From NCBI RefSeq assembly GCF_000429945.1, contig NZ_AUCV01000025.1:1-64000 (forward strand): DNA of 64,000 bases. Direction: 5' to 3'. A program made the position numbers and the translations under genes. Shown in pieces: positions 1-8,572 of this stretch. The stretch is from Desulfogranum japonicum DSM 18378 (GTDB taxonomy: Bacteria; Desulfobacterota; Desulfobulbia; Desulfobulbales; Desulfobulbaceae). Each line of letters opens with the position of its first letter. Positions within the stretch are counted from its first letter, which is position 1. The notes under the pieces are model-generated. The model was not told the origin of the DNA. It made no database searches and saw only the letters and a list, made by a program, of their open reading frames with translations.

Positions 1-2
1 TA

Positions 3-188
3 GAATCAGCAATTAATGCACTGGAAGTTCACGGTCTTGACCGATGCCCGGATCATGGGCTCAATGGCTTCAAACGGTATGTTGCCCTGGCAGTACTGGC
101 ACGAAATATCCAGCAGCTTGGAGTAAGGGTTCGAGAGAAACAGCTGGCGTTGATTAAAAGACAGGAGAAGGTCAAGAGAGCTGCATAA
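3..188 (+). CDS. IS transposase, C-terminal fragment (runs off the left edge)
   Basis: An open frame enters from the left edge and ends with TAA at 186-188. It encodes about 61 residues, including HGLDRCPDHG followed by GFKRYVALAVLARNIQ. From memory this resembles the end of DDE transposases of the IS5/ISNCY/IS1182 type, where a glutamate just before HGLDRC (here in ESAIN) would be the last catalytic acid. The family name is uncertain. The rest of the gene lies outside the window, so it cannot be judged whether the element is intact. No terminal inverted repeat was recognised just after the stop. Confidence 0.6.
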   Translation, partial: ESAINALEVHGLDRCPDHGLNGFKRYVALAVLARNIQQLGVRVREKQLALIKRQEKVKRAA

Positions 189-1094
189 CTGTTGTATTTT
201 TGCAAGATTACTTCATGGCAGCGGGAGAGATCCATTTAAAATTTGCTGATTACGGTTAATTTAAACCCCAGCAAACATTGCGGAGACCATCAGAGTGTTG
301 GAACAATATCATGTGGGAATAATTCCCGAAATTAAATGAGCTGAAAAGGGGGTTTTCGTTCTGTCACTATTTATATCTTGCTCCAAACGTGTATGTTTAA
401 CTTACCCGTTATAGGATCGAGGTTCGTGCTATTATTCACAGGATCTACTATGAAGAGTTTGCGTGTTTTGTTGAATTGGGGTACATATCTTCTCTTCGCC
501 TTGTCGGTAGAAGTGTTTGGTGCTGGTAACGCAAGTCCAGGAGTTGCCGCACACTGTCGTGTTGTTCTAACGTTTTATGAGCGCGCCTTTTGGCTGTTTG
601 ACGAGTTGTCTGGTTATAAAAAACAGGGAACAAAAGCATAAATTGGTGTTGTACGTAAACCTGTATAGAAGGTCAGGTTCTGGACCTGCTGGTTTCCTTT
701 GGGAATCTTGCACGATACCTTGTCTGGCTAAAAGAGAGCCGTTTACCCGGTGGGAGTTGCCAAGGCAATGGATAGCGCTTAATGTAAGGCTACTTTGTGT
801 ATAACGCTCGTTGCAACCTTTAAGGAAACATCTGGTGGGGACTGCCGACTTTGTTGGTTGCTGCCATGGGCTCTCCTGGCAAGATTTGCAAAAGGATGAG
901 CGATCGAAGGCGTACAGGAAGTTTTCCGTGTTGGTCTGATCCATTTCGTGGCAGTCTGTTTCTTTCTGCAGGGGCCAGCGTTCTTTACTCCCCCAAGCCA
1001 TCATGCACAAAAAACGATTTCTTTGATCACTTACAAAGTGTTGATTGTTCAAACTGGCAGTGGATGATCCTGTAGAGTATAGCTGACAAGGCTT
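189..1094. other. Long stretch without a recognisable gene, between transposase and ribF
   Basis: About 900 bases with only short open frames on both strands (for example 378-641, 577-804 and 851-1075 on +, and 567-1052 on -). None has a convincing ribosome binding site, and none gives a protein I recognise. A short inverted repeat (TTTGCTG at about 245, CAGCAAA at about 271) lies shortly after the transposase. The stretch may hold decayed IS or other accessory DNA plus the ribF promoter. No tRNA or known structured RNA was seen. Confidence 0.5.
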
Positions 1095-2051
1095 ATGAAA
1101 ATATATAGAAACTTAGATGAGATTACTGCTCCCTTTGCCAATGCGCAGGTGACCATAGGTAACTTTGATGGCGTTCATCTCGGCCATAAGGTGCTCTTTG
1201 AGAAGGTTGTTGAGCAGGCGCATCAGGAACAGGGAACAAGCGTTGCTGTAACTTTTGATCCGCATCCCCTGAAAGTACTCAGTCCCAACGGAATCCGATT
1301 AATTTCCACCACTGCACAGAAGGTGGAGCAAATCAAACGGGCTGGTATTGAGGCGCTAGTTATTATTCCTTTTACCAGAGAGGTGGCCTCGACTCCTGCC
1401 GAAGTTTTTGTAGATACAATACTAAGACAAAAAATAGGGTTGAAGGGGCTAGTTATTGGCTACGATTACGCCCTGGGCAAGGGACGACAGGGTGATATAG
1501 CATTTCTGCGGAAACTTGGAGAAGAGAAGGGGTTTAGTGTGGAGGTTATTGAACCGCATTATGTTGATAACGATCTGGTATCGAGTACACGGATTCGCGA
1601 ACTGGTAACAGCCGGGCGTATGCGTGACGTGTATAAGTTGCTGGGACGTTTTTATCAGATCCGGGGTATTGTGCAACCTGGCCAGAGAAGGGGCCGCAAA
1701 TTAGGTTTTCCTACAGCTAATCTTTGTCTTTCTGAAGAGGATCTCTGCCCTAAAAGCGGTGTCTATGTGACCCAGGTGCTTTATGACGGCAAGCAGTACG
1801 GAGGTGTTGCCAATATTGGCTACAACCCAACTTTCGGGGTGAATGAATTGGTTGCAGAGACCCATATTTTTGACTTTAATGCTGATGTTTACGGTAAGCC
1901 TCTGAAAATTAATCTTCTGCGATATCTGCGTACAGAAATGGCTTTTGAAAGTGCAGAGGCCTTGGTGCATCAAATCAGTAAAGATGTGGCTGTCGCCCAT
2001 AAAGTGTTGGCACAGGCACGGGAGAAAAAACTGATAGCATATCAGGTATGA
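1095..2051 (+). CDS. ribF: Bifunctional riboflavin kinase / FAD synthetase
   Basis: 318 residues, the usual size for the bacterial bifunctional enzyme. It phosphorylates riboflavin to FMN and adenylylates FMN to FAD in the cytoplasm. The N-terminal nucleotidyltransferase domain shows GNFDGVHLGH (about residues 23-32), the HxGH-type ATP-binding site, and SSTRIR near residue 164. The C-terminal flavokinase domain shows GRKLGFPTAN (about 199-208), including the PTAN metal/ATP motif. The ATG is preceded by AAGG at a short distance. It stands alone, with long gaps on both sides, but is close to the ribE-ribBA-ribH genes that supply its substrate and upstream of flavoenzyme genes that need its products. 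Confidence 0.95.
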   Translation: MKIYRNLDEITAPFANAQVTIGNFDGVHLGHKVLFEKVVEQAHQEQGTSVAVTFDPHPLKVLSPNGIRLISTTAQKVEQIKRAGIEALVIIPFTREVASTPAEVFVDTILRQKIGLKGLVIGYDYALGKGRQGDIAFLRKLGEEKGFSVEVIEPHYVDNDLVSSTRIRELVTAGRMRDVYKLLGRFYQIRGIVQPGQRRGRKLGFPTANLCLSEEDLCPKSGVYVTQVLYDGKQYGGVANIGYNPTFGVNELVAETHIFDFNADVYGKPLKINLLRYLRTEMAFESAEALVHQISKDVAVAHKVLAQAREKKLIAYQV

Positions 2052-2631
2052 CGTACCTTTTTTGCCCGCTTCCGTGGAGAGGCGAGCTGCTTCCGGTTGG
2101 TCGATAGCCCCCCTGGTGTTGGTTTTGGAGAAATGCAAACCAAAAAGGGAGGACAGGTTGCGCATGGAAGAAATGTACCTATAGTAAAATGATTTACTTT
2201 AACTTCGGATTTCTGATATTTTTTTCCGGTTGCCGGTTGAACGATGCAGATCATGGATATTGTGTCGTTAGTAGAGGTATTTGTTCTAGGGATTCAAAAA
2301 AGCACCTTGGGCGCGCAAATGGGGCTGCATCTAATCTGTACTTGCAGGTAAGTCGAAGCAGGCAATCATAGGTAGTTGCGGTAAAATGTATCGCATGCCC
2401 AGGCTCTGCCCTTGCCTGACCTTGGGTAAAAATCCTCATATATGGCAGACACGTGTTAGAAATTCGGGCTAACCCTTTTTTCCATGGCTTTTGGGGAGAC
2501 GAGTCGCTTCTGGCTGCAGAACGCGAAGTACTCGTTAGCTGCACGTACGTGGTATCCACGTGGTTTCAGAAAAGTCATCAGGGACGAGCTCATAAACCTT
2601 AAGATTATAACTCCATCAAAGTAGGAATATT
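2052..2631. other. 580-base gap, no gene recognised
   Basis: Only short frames without good start signals occur here (2189-2371 on +, 2251-2559 on -). There is no tRNA, and no tmRNA, SRP RNA or RNase P signature that I can recognise. The last 30 bases carry the AGGAAT ribosome binding site of the next gene. A small RNA cannot be excluded. Confidence 0.4.
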
Positions 2632-3264
2632 ATGGCTGAAGTAGAGAAAACCGCTGATCTTGCAACTGTAATCAGTGACCTTGAAAAAGTAGTCGAAGAG
2701 AAGCCTGAAAATGTGGTAGCCAGACATCACCTGGGCCTGGTGTATAGACAGGCGGGCCGAATTGATGAGGCAATCACTCAACTGCAGAAGGCTATTGAGT
2801 TGGATAACCAATCCATGGAAAGCATGATCAACCTGGGTGCGATATATTTCGATATTGGTGAGACTGACAAAGCGCTTGCATTGAATCAGCAGGCATTGTC
2901 CATTTCTCCTAAAATGGCAGAAGCGCATGTAAATATCGGACTGATCTACCAGCAACAGAGTCGTGTGGCTGAATCCATCGAGAGCTATCTCAAAGCAATC
3001 GAGATAGACCCTAAACTGCTTACAGCATGGATCAACCTGACCTCAGCGTATACCATGAGCGAAGAAGATGCAAAAGCTGTTGAGGCTGCAAGGCAGGCTG
3101 TCACCCTTGAGCCCGAGTCAGCCATGGCCATGAACAACCTTGCCGTGGCCCTGTATTTTCAGGGAAGCTATGAGGAATCCCATGAGAGCATGGAAAAAGC
3201 AAAAGCGCTTGGTTATTCTGTCGATTCCCGATTTGTCGCAGCCCTTCAAGAGAAGCTGGGGTAA
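2632..3264 (+). CDS. TPR-repeat protein, five repeats
   Basis: 210 residues, with no signal peptide or membrane segment, so probably cytoplasmic. Almost the whole chain is tetratricopeptide repeat: five helix-turn-helix units start near residues 33, 67, 101, 135 and 170. They show the W/L-G-Y-A-P pattern, for example HHLGLVYRQAGRIDEAI and MINLGAIYFDIGETDKAL. Such arrays are protein-protein scaffolds, and no catalytic domain is visible. The stop is five bases before the next start, so it is very likely co-transcribed with the zinc/HEAT protein at 3270 and the second TPR protein at 4406. The specific role is unknown. Confidence 0.85.
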   Translation: MAEVEKTADLATVISDLEKVVEEKPENVVARHHLGLVYRQAGRIDEAITQLQKAIELDNQSMESMINLGAIYFDIGETDKALALNQQALSISPKMAEAHVNIGLIYQQQSRVAESIESYLKAIEIDPKLLTAWINLTSAYTMSEEDAKAVEAARQAVTLEPESAMAMNNLAVALYFQGSYEESHESMEKAKALGYSVDSRFVAALQEKLG

Positions 3265-3269
3265 GGCAG

Positions 3270-4406
3270 ATGGGGAGCCGAGCTGAAGCCAATGTCATAC
3301 CGTGGTGCCCTTTCTGCGGGGACGATATAGAGCCTCCCACTGAGGCCCATGAGAGAAAAATGACAGAATTTCCCATGGGGAAATGTACTTGTGGGGCTAT
3401 TTACGTTTGTGATGCCACAGGGCATAATGTTGGTTCTGCAATGGTTGAATGTCTGGTCAACGCCTGCAATGACGAATCTGATCTGGCTTGGGAACTTGTA
3501 CCTGAAGAAGACTATCTGACAGGTCGCCTTGAGGATTACGATGATGTCACCCATCAGATTATTCCCAAACGGAATCTTGACGGGCGTGCAGTGCGTGGCG
3601 TGTTGTTTTTTGTGCGTCTGCATAAGGACATGGCAGAAATTGTTACCCGTTTCGAGCAGAACAAACAGCAGGAAGCCACCCTTGCGGAGCAAAAGGCGGG
3701 AGGTGCTTCACTTCCCGAAATCGAACCGGCACGAGATCCAAAAAGAAAGAAGAAACGAGCCAGTAAGACATTGGTCCATGAACTTGCAGTACAGGGTGAT
3801 ATCCAGAGCCTGGTGGATTATTGTTTTGACGACAAACGCACCTTGCGTTTTATGCAGCGGCTGTTGTATGAACCGGATCTCAATCTCCGTAATAAAATAA
3901 TCTGGAATATGGGATCTGTGTGTGCAAGGGTAGCAACCAGGGAGCCCGGTCAGGTCGCGGATCTGCTCCATCGTCTCTTTGAAGCCTGTTCCGATTCTGC
4001 TTCAACCTCTTGGGGCATGGTGGAGGCAATAGGTGCCATAATAGCATGTCGACCTGATGTGTATGGTGCTTTTACCCGTCATTTGTATAATTTTCTACAT
4101 GACCCGGCCACCCTTGCCGGTGTTATCTGGGGATTGGGAGAAATAGCAAGGAGCAGGCCTGATTTGGTTCGCAAGACACCTTTTTACTCCCTGCTTGGTT
4201 TGCTAAATCACGATGACGCGGAAGTTCGCGGGCAAATGGTACGTTTGCTGGGAAGAATACAGGCAAAGGAGGCAGCCTTCCAGATACTGCCTCTGCAGCA
4301 GGATACTACAACAATATGCATCTTTGAACAGGGAGAGCCGGTTGAATATACACTGGCTGACCTTGCTACGATAGCATTGGAGAATATTCATAAGGGAGAA
4401 GTGTAA
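3270..4406 (+). CDS. Putative zinc-ribbon and HEAT-repeat protein of unknown function
   Basis: 378 residues. The N-terminus has C13-x2-C16 and C39-x-C41 with a further C47, a likely metal-binding ribbon (CPFCGDD ... KCTCG). A middle segment is followed by a very basic linker (RDPKRKKKRASK, about residues 151-162). The C-terminal 200 residues are alpha-helical and HEAT-like, with units such as GMVEAIGAIIACRP, GVIWGLGEIARSRP and GQMVRLLGRIQAKEAA. AAGG lies just before the ATG, and its stop overlaps the next gene's ATG (TAATG). From memory it may belong with DVU0298-type HEAT proteins of sulfate reducers; this is unchecked. Function is unknown; a scaffold or regulator is only an inference. Confidence 0.7.
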   Translation: MGSRAEANVIPWCPFCGDDIEPPTEAHERKMTEFPMGKCTCGAIYVCDATGHNVGSAMVECLVNACNDESDLAWELVPEEDYLTGRLEDYDDVTHQIIPKRNLDGRAVRGVLFFVRLHKDMAEIVTRFEQNKQQEATLAEQKAGGASLPEIEPARDPKRKKKRASKTLVHELAVQGDIQSLVDYCFDDKRTLRFMQRLLYEPDLNLRNKIIWNMGSVCARVATREPGQVADLLHRLFEACSDSASTSWGMVEAIGAIIACRPDVYGAFTRHLYNFLHDPATLAGVIWGLGEIARSRPDLVRKTPFYSLLGLLNHDDAEVRGQMVRLLGRIQAKEAAFQILPLQQDTTTICIFEQGEPVEYTLADLATIALENIHKGEV

Positions 4407-5011
4407 TGGCCAGTGATCAAATTCAACCGTTGGGTGCAATCAAACCGGTCTGTGATCAGAGTTCCGAAGATGCTGTAAACGAAAGTCAGGCAAGAAAGGA
4501 TTATCGTGAAGGAAGAACCTATCTGTCCAACGGTGATTATGGGCAGGCAGCCATCAGTTTGCATAATGCTCTGAAAGGGTTTGAAGAGGCAGGTGATATT
4601 CAGGGTGTTGCCAACGCTGTAGATCGTCTGGGAGACACCTGTATGGCTAAAGAAGAATATGCCATGGCCATTGAGCATTTCAAACGTGCAGCAGAGATTT
4701 GTGAGCAGGAGGATGATTCTTTTTCCGTTCTGTCATTGAATAAAAAGCTGGCTGCCGCCTATCGTAAACAGGGAGAGCCGGATAAGTCTTTTGAGTTGCT
4801 TTTTGATATGCTCGAGCATTATCGTCTGACCAACAATCCCAAAGGCGCAGTGGAAGCACTGATCGTTATTGGTGAGCTGTATGTGGAGACAGGGCAAAAT
4901 TCCAAGGCGGCAGATACCTATAGAACTGTTTCCAGTATCCATGCCAATTACAAACATGAACGTATGGCCAAGGAGTTTGCCCAAAAAGCAGATGAACTGG
5001 AACAGGCTTAA
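4406..5011 (+). CDS. TPR-repeat protein, about four repeats
   Basis: 201 residues; the start overlaps the stop of the preceding gene by one base, showing translational coupling. After a low-complexity N-terminus of about 30 residues there are four TPR-like helical pairs: YREGRTYLSNGDYGQAAI, VDRLGDTCMAKEEYAMAI, NKKLAAAYRKQGEPDKSF and LIVIGELYVETGQNSKAA. There is no signal peptide or catalytic motif. Repeats with longer second helices (about 40 residues apart) resemble the TPR_12/Rap-like class more than the 34-residue class of the protein at 2632. It is presumably a partner of the two genes before it; function is unknown. Confidence 0.8.
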   Translation: MASDQIQPLGAIKPVCDQSSEDAVNESQARKDYREGRTYLSNGDYGQAAISLHNALKGFEEAGDIQGVANAVDRLGDTCMAKEEYAMAIEHFKRAAEICEQEDDSFSVLSLNKKLAAAYRKQGEPDKSFELLFDMLEHYRLTNNPKGAVEALIVIGELYVETGQNSKAADTYRTVSSIHANYKHERMAKEFAQKADELEQA

Positions 5012-5185
5012 ACTGCGGCTGTAACAAGAGTGTTTTTGATCAATATCAATGTCTGTGGAAAAGTGATGCAGGCATTGGGCCAGGATTCAAAGATTAGCGT
5101 TTTGAGCACAGCCTTGAAATTGCCTGTAAACGCAATTGTGCATGGTGCTTATAAGATGATGGCGCTGTAAAGAGGGCGGGTCGTT

Positions 5186-5833
5186 ATGTTCACCGGGATA
5201 ATCGAAGGTATTGGCACTATTCTACAGAAAGGTACTGCCGGAGGTGGCGTCGTGCTGACCATTGAGGCGGATTTTGAACTCACGGATCCTGAAGAAGGAG
5301 AATCCATTGCCGTCAATGGCACCTGCCTGACAGCACGAAATATTCAAGGCAATCGTTTTCAGGCTGATGTCTCTCCTGAAAGTCTTTCCCGTACAGGCTT
5401 GGGGAAATTGGTCGTGGGCTCCAGGGTAAACCTGGAGAGAGCCCTTCGGCTCAGCGATCGACTCGGGGGGCATATCGTAAGCGGTCATGTAGATTGTCTT
5501 GGTTCCGTGCTGGAACGAAAACCAGCAGGTGACTTTACCTTGTTTACCTTTTCTCTGGATCCAGACTTGGCCAGATATATTATTGAAAAAGGTTCAATTA
5601 CCATCAATGGAGTCAGCCTTACGGTAAACAGTTGCGACGACCAATATTTTTCAGTATCCATCATTCCCCATACGCTGTCTGTAACGACTCTAGGTGAGTT
5701 GAAACCAGGGGATAGGGTGAATCTTGAAGTGGATATCATTGGCAAGTATGTGGAAAAACTGCTGCTTGGAAAGGATCAGAGGGCAAAAAGTTCAATCAGT
5801 ACTGCGTTTTTGGCGGAACATGGTTTTCTCTGA
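5186..5833 (+). CDS. ribE: Riboflavin synthase, alpha chain
   Basis: 215 residues, the normal length. It converts two molecules of 6,7-dimethyl-8-ribityllumazine into riboflavin plus the pyrimidinedione. It begins with the diagnostic MFTGIIEGIG and consists of two tandem lumazine-binding barrels (about 1-97 and 98-200). GGHIVSGHVDC marks the start of the second, and INGVSLTVN its core. GAGGGCGGG lies 6-14 bases before the ATG. It is followed by ribBA and ribH, so this is a riboflavin locus; ribD is not present in the window. Confidence 0.95.
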   Translation: MFTGIIEGIGTILQKGTAGGGVVLTIEADFELTDPEEGESIAVNGTCLTARNIQGNRFQADVSPESLSRTGLGKLVVGSRVNLERALRLSDRLGGHIVSGHVDCLGSVLERKPAGDFTLFTFSLDPDLARYIIEKGSITINGVSLTVNSCDDQYFSVSIIPHTLSVTTLGELKPGDRVNLEVDIIGKYVEKLLLGKDQRAKSSISTAFLAEHGFL

Positions 5834-5841
5834 TATATACG

Positions 5842-5869
5842 CGTCGGCGTGTGGACATATACGCTGACG
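5842..5869 (+). other. Hairpin after ribE
   Basis: CGTCGGCGT (5842-5850) and ACGCTGACG (5861-5869) form a 9-bp stem with one G.T pair, eight bases after the ribE stop. No T-tract follows, so it is not a standard intrinsic terminator; it may protect the ribE 3' end. The remaining gap up to 6075 shows no FMN-riboswitch core that I can recognise. Confidence 0.4.
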
Positions 5870-6075
5870 TGAGGATAACACGAGGGGACGCGGGCCTCTC
5901 ATAGTAAGCGTCAGTTCTGAAACGGTGTTTTGATTGCGAGTTGTATGCAGGGTGTTTTTGAACCTGTGTATATGACTAAACCTGTATATTAGGTATCTAG
6001 CGGTGGAATACGTCTCAAACCCCTGCTGTTAAATCAAAGTACGTATTTCTGAACAGATACAAGTGAGGAAGTAGA

Positions 6076-7317
6076 ATGGCTGTCAGTTCAATTGAAGAAG
6101 TTATAGCGGATATTAGAGCCGGCAAGATGGTCATCCTTGTCGACGATGAGGATAGGGAAAATGAGGGTGATCTTTGCATGGCTGGTGAGTGTGTTACGCC
6201 TGAAGCGATCAACTTCATGGCTACCCATGGAAGAGGGCTTATCTGCCTTGCACTCAGTCCTGAAATAACAGAGCAGTTGGGATTACCCATGATGGTACCC
6301 AACAACCAGTCTCCCTACGGTACAGGATTCACCATTTCCATAGAGGCCAGAACAGGAGTCAGTACGGGTATTTCTGCTGCTGATAGAGCCAGGACCATAG
6401 AAGCTGCAGTTGATCCTGATGCAACACCGCGGGATATCATCAGCCCAGGCCACATTTTCCCTCTTCGCGCGCGTGAGGGTGGTGTTCTTGTACGCACAGG
6501 GCAGACAGAAGGGTCCGTTGATCTGGCACGTATTGCAGGGATGAGAGCTGCTGGGATCATTTGTGAAATCATGAATGAAGACGGAACAATGGCGCGCATG
6601 CCTGATCTTGAAATTTTTGCCAAAGAGCATGATTTGAAAATTGCTACCATTGCTGATCTTGTAGCCTACAGGTTCCGTGAAGAGCAATTGGTGAAGCGTG
6701 CTGCAGAGGCAAGATTGCCCACGGAACACGCCGGGCAATTCAGAATTATTGCCTATACCAATCATGTGGATAAATTTGAACATGTGGCGTTGGTTAAAGG
6801 TGAATTCTCTCCAGATGAAACTGTCATGGTACGCGTGCATTCAGAATGTCTGACCGGTGACGTTTTTGCTTCAGCCCGTTGTGACTGTGGATCGCAGCTG
6901 CATGCAGCCATGCGTATGGTGGAACAGGAAGGAAAAGGTGTCATTCTCTATATGCGACAGGAGGGGAGGGGCATCGGTCTGGTTAATAAGTTAAAAGCCT
7001 ATGAGTTGCAGGATGATGGGTTGGATACAGTTGAAGCCAATATTCATCTCGGGTTCAAAGCGGATTTGAGGGACTATGGGATTGGAGCACAGATACTGAG
7101 GGATCTGGGTGTACGAAAAATGCGGTTACTGACTAACAATCCTAAAAAGATTATTGGCCTGGAAGGCTATGGTCTGGAGGTTGTTGACCGGCTTCCCATT
7201 GAGATACTCAGCGATGAGGAAAATGAAAAATATCTCCGCACCAAACGTGATAAAATGGGACACCTGTTGCAAATGATAGACGATCAACCCATTGGTAAGG
7301 TGCATAATGAGCCTTGA
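6076..7317 (+). CDS. ribBA: Bifunctional DHBP synthase / GTP cyclohydrolase II
   Basis: 413 residues. The N-terminal half (about 1-200) is 3,4-dihydroxy-2-butanone-4-phosphate synthase, with the acidic DDEDRENEGD motif (about 23-32) and ATHGRGLICLA. The C-terminal half (about 206-400) is GTP cyclohydrolase II, with the zinc-site cysteines in SECLTGDVFASARCDCGSQ and the catalytic RQEGRGIGL. Together they supply both precursors of riboflavin. GTGAGGAAG before the ATG is a good ribosome binding site. It lies between ribE and ribH. Confidence 0.96.
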   Translation: MAVSSIEEVIADIRAGKMVILVDDEDRENEGDLCMAGECVTPEAINFMATHGRGLICLALSPEITEQLGLPMMVPNNQSPYGTGFTISIEARTGVSTGISAADRARTIEAAVDPDATPRDIISPGHIFPLRAREGGVLVRTGQTEGSVDLARIAGMRAAGIICEIMNEDGTMARMPDLEIFAKEHDLKIATIADLVAYRFREEQLVKRAAEARLPTEHAGQFRIIAYTNHVDKFEHVALVKGEFSPDETVMVRVHSECLTGDVFASARCDCGSQLHAAMRMVEQEGKGVILYMRQEGRGIGLVNKLKAYELQDDGLDTVEANIHLGFKADLRDYGIGAQILRDLGVRKMRLLTNNPKKIIGLEGYGLEVVDRLPIEILSDEENEKYLRTKRDKMGHLLQMIDDQPIGKVHNEP

Positions 7318-7535
7318 TAGCGTGTAGTTTCTCTGCTAAGTGCTTTTTTCCTGTTAGATGCGTTCCGATACATGGAAAGCAAAGGCATTTTCTGCCTGGG
7401 CCGTGTATGAACTGTGCTGAAAGATTAATGTATGATGTGTACCGTTTTTCTGTGAACATCTGCTCGTAACCCCCCCCTTGACCTATTGGAGCAGAATGTT
7501 GAAATGTACATGGCAATTCAAAAAACAGTGCCTGG

Positions 7536-7558
7536 AGCATACCCAAACCGGGTATGCT
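7536..7558 (+). other. Hairpin in the ribBA-ribH gap
   Basis: AGCATACCC (7536-7544) and GGGTATGCT (7550-7558) form a perfect 9-bp stem with a 5-base loop, about 45 bases before the ribH start. No T-run follows. The 287-base gap holds no gene. A tract of eight C occurs at 7470-7477. Confidence 0.45.
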
Positions 7559-7604
7559 TACATGGCCTGAAACCTGACCAGCCAAAGAAAAAGGATAGAT
7601 AGTG

Positions 7605-8072
7605 ATGGCAAATTATATTGAAGGAAATTTACAGGGAACCGGTTGCAAAATCGGTATTGTAGTAGCCCGTTTTAACTCATTCATCTGTGAAAAATTACTG
7701 GAAGGAGCTTTAGATTCTCTGGTTCGCTCAGGTGTTGAGACCGGTGACGTGGATGTTGCTCGCGTGCCAGGGGCGTTTGAGATTCCGCTTGTAGCGCAGA
7801 AAATGGCCAGATCAGGAAAATACGATGCCGTTATCTGTCTCGGAGTGGTTATCCGTGGGGCGACCCCTCATTTTGATTATGTGGCAGGTGAGGTGGCAAA
7901 AGGCACTGCACAGGTTATGCTTGATACGGGTATCCCTATCCTTTTTGGTGTGCTGACCACAGAGAGTATTGAGCAGGCAATTGAAAGAGCAGGCAGCAAG
8001 GCGGGAAATAAAGGATCTGATGTTGCTGTCGCAGCATTGGAAATGATCAACTTGATGGAAAACGTCGGTTGA
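7605..8072 (+). CDS. ribH: 6,7-dimethyl-8-ribityllumazine synthase
   Basis: 155 residues from the ATG at 7605. A GTG one codon earlier (7602) is possible but closer to the AAGGATAG ribosome binding site. The enzyme condenses the ribA-derived pyrimidine with DHBP to give lumazine. Family motifs visible are IVVARFN (about 18-24), RVPGAFEIP (about 53-61), [16 protein letters not shown] (about 79-94, with the catalytic His in TPHFD) and the closing [11 protein letters not shown]. Family members form 60-mer or pentamer shells. It precedes nusB, a common pairing. Confidence 0.95.
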   Translation: MANYIEGNLQGTGCKIGIVVARFNSFICEKLLEGALDSLVRSGVETGDVDVARVPGAFEIPLVAQKMARSGKYDAVICLGVVIRGATPHFDYVAGEVAKGTAQVMLDTGIPILFGVLTTESIEQAIERAGSKAGNKGSDVAVAALEMINLMENVG

Positions 8073-8131
8073 TGTCGCGCACAGACATTCTCTGTGTTTT
8101 TATCTCAATTCATCAATAGGTACGGTATAAC

Positions 8132-8572
8132 ATGGGATTGCGACGAAAATCCAGAGAGTTTGCCTTGCAGTTTCTGTTTAGTCATGATTTTCAGGGGCGT
8201 GGCTACGTCCCTGGAGAAATTGATTCTCTTGTAGAGGAGTTCTGTCAGCTTTATGAGGTCAGTCCAAAAGCTGTGAACTATGGAAAAGATCTTCTTCAGG
8301 GGATCATGGAAAATCAGCAGGCCATTGATCAGTATATCTCAAGTCATTCCCATAACTGGCGTATGGAAAGAATGTCCCTGGTTGACCGAAATCTTCTGCG
8401 AATTGCTATTTTTGAGATGGCTTTTCGGGAAGATGTTCCTTCACAGGTCGCCATTAACGAGGCTCTGGAAATCGCCAAGCGCTATTCCATAGACGATTCC
8501 GTGTCTTTTATCAATGGAATACTTGATGCTGTACAGGCGGCATTGACTCGAGCAAACAAGGGTGAGGCCTGA
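8132..8572 (+). CDS. nusB: Transcription antitermination factor NusB
   Basis: 146 residues, all-helical NusB fold. It binds boxA of rRNA leaders together with S10 (rpsJ, also in this window) and supports antitermination. Family signatures: RRKSREFALQFLF near the N-terminus, NWRMERMSLVDRNLLRIAIFE in the middle, and VAINEALEIAKRYS with FINGILDAV at the end. Fifty-nine bases after ribH, probably the same transcript. Directly after its stop a sequence resembling a MITE end begins (8573-8586). Confidence 0.94.
   Translation: MGLRRKSREFALQFLFSHDFQGRGYVPGEIDSLVEEFCQLYEVSPKAVNYGKDLLQGIMENQQAIDQYISSHSHNWRMERMSLVDRNLLRIAIFEMAFREDVPSQVAINEALEIAKRYSIDDSVSFINGILDAVQAALTRANKGEA

Noticed and set aside
567-1052. 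161-codon open frame on the - strand upstream of ribF
   Set aside because: Composition is not protein-like, there is no recognisable motif and no start signal, and it overlaps equally unconvincing frames on +.
5012-5170. Open frame of about 52 codons directly continuing the TPR protein after its TAA
   Set aside because: A run of this length is expected by chance at the several-percent level, and the residues show no TPR pattern. No evidence for stop-codon read-through.
7470-7477. Run of eight C (also 53742-53749) as a phase-variable tract
   Set aside because: Both lie in non-coding leaders, too far from start codons to switch a frame, and no promoter spacing effect is evident.
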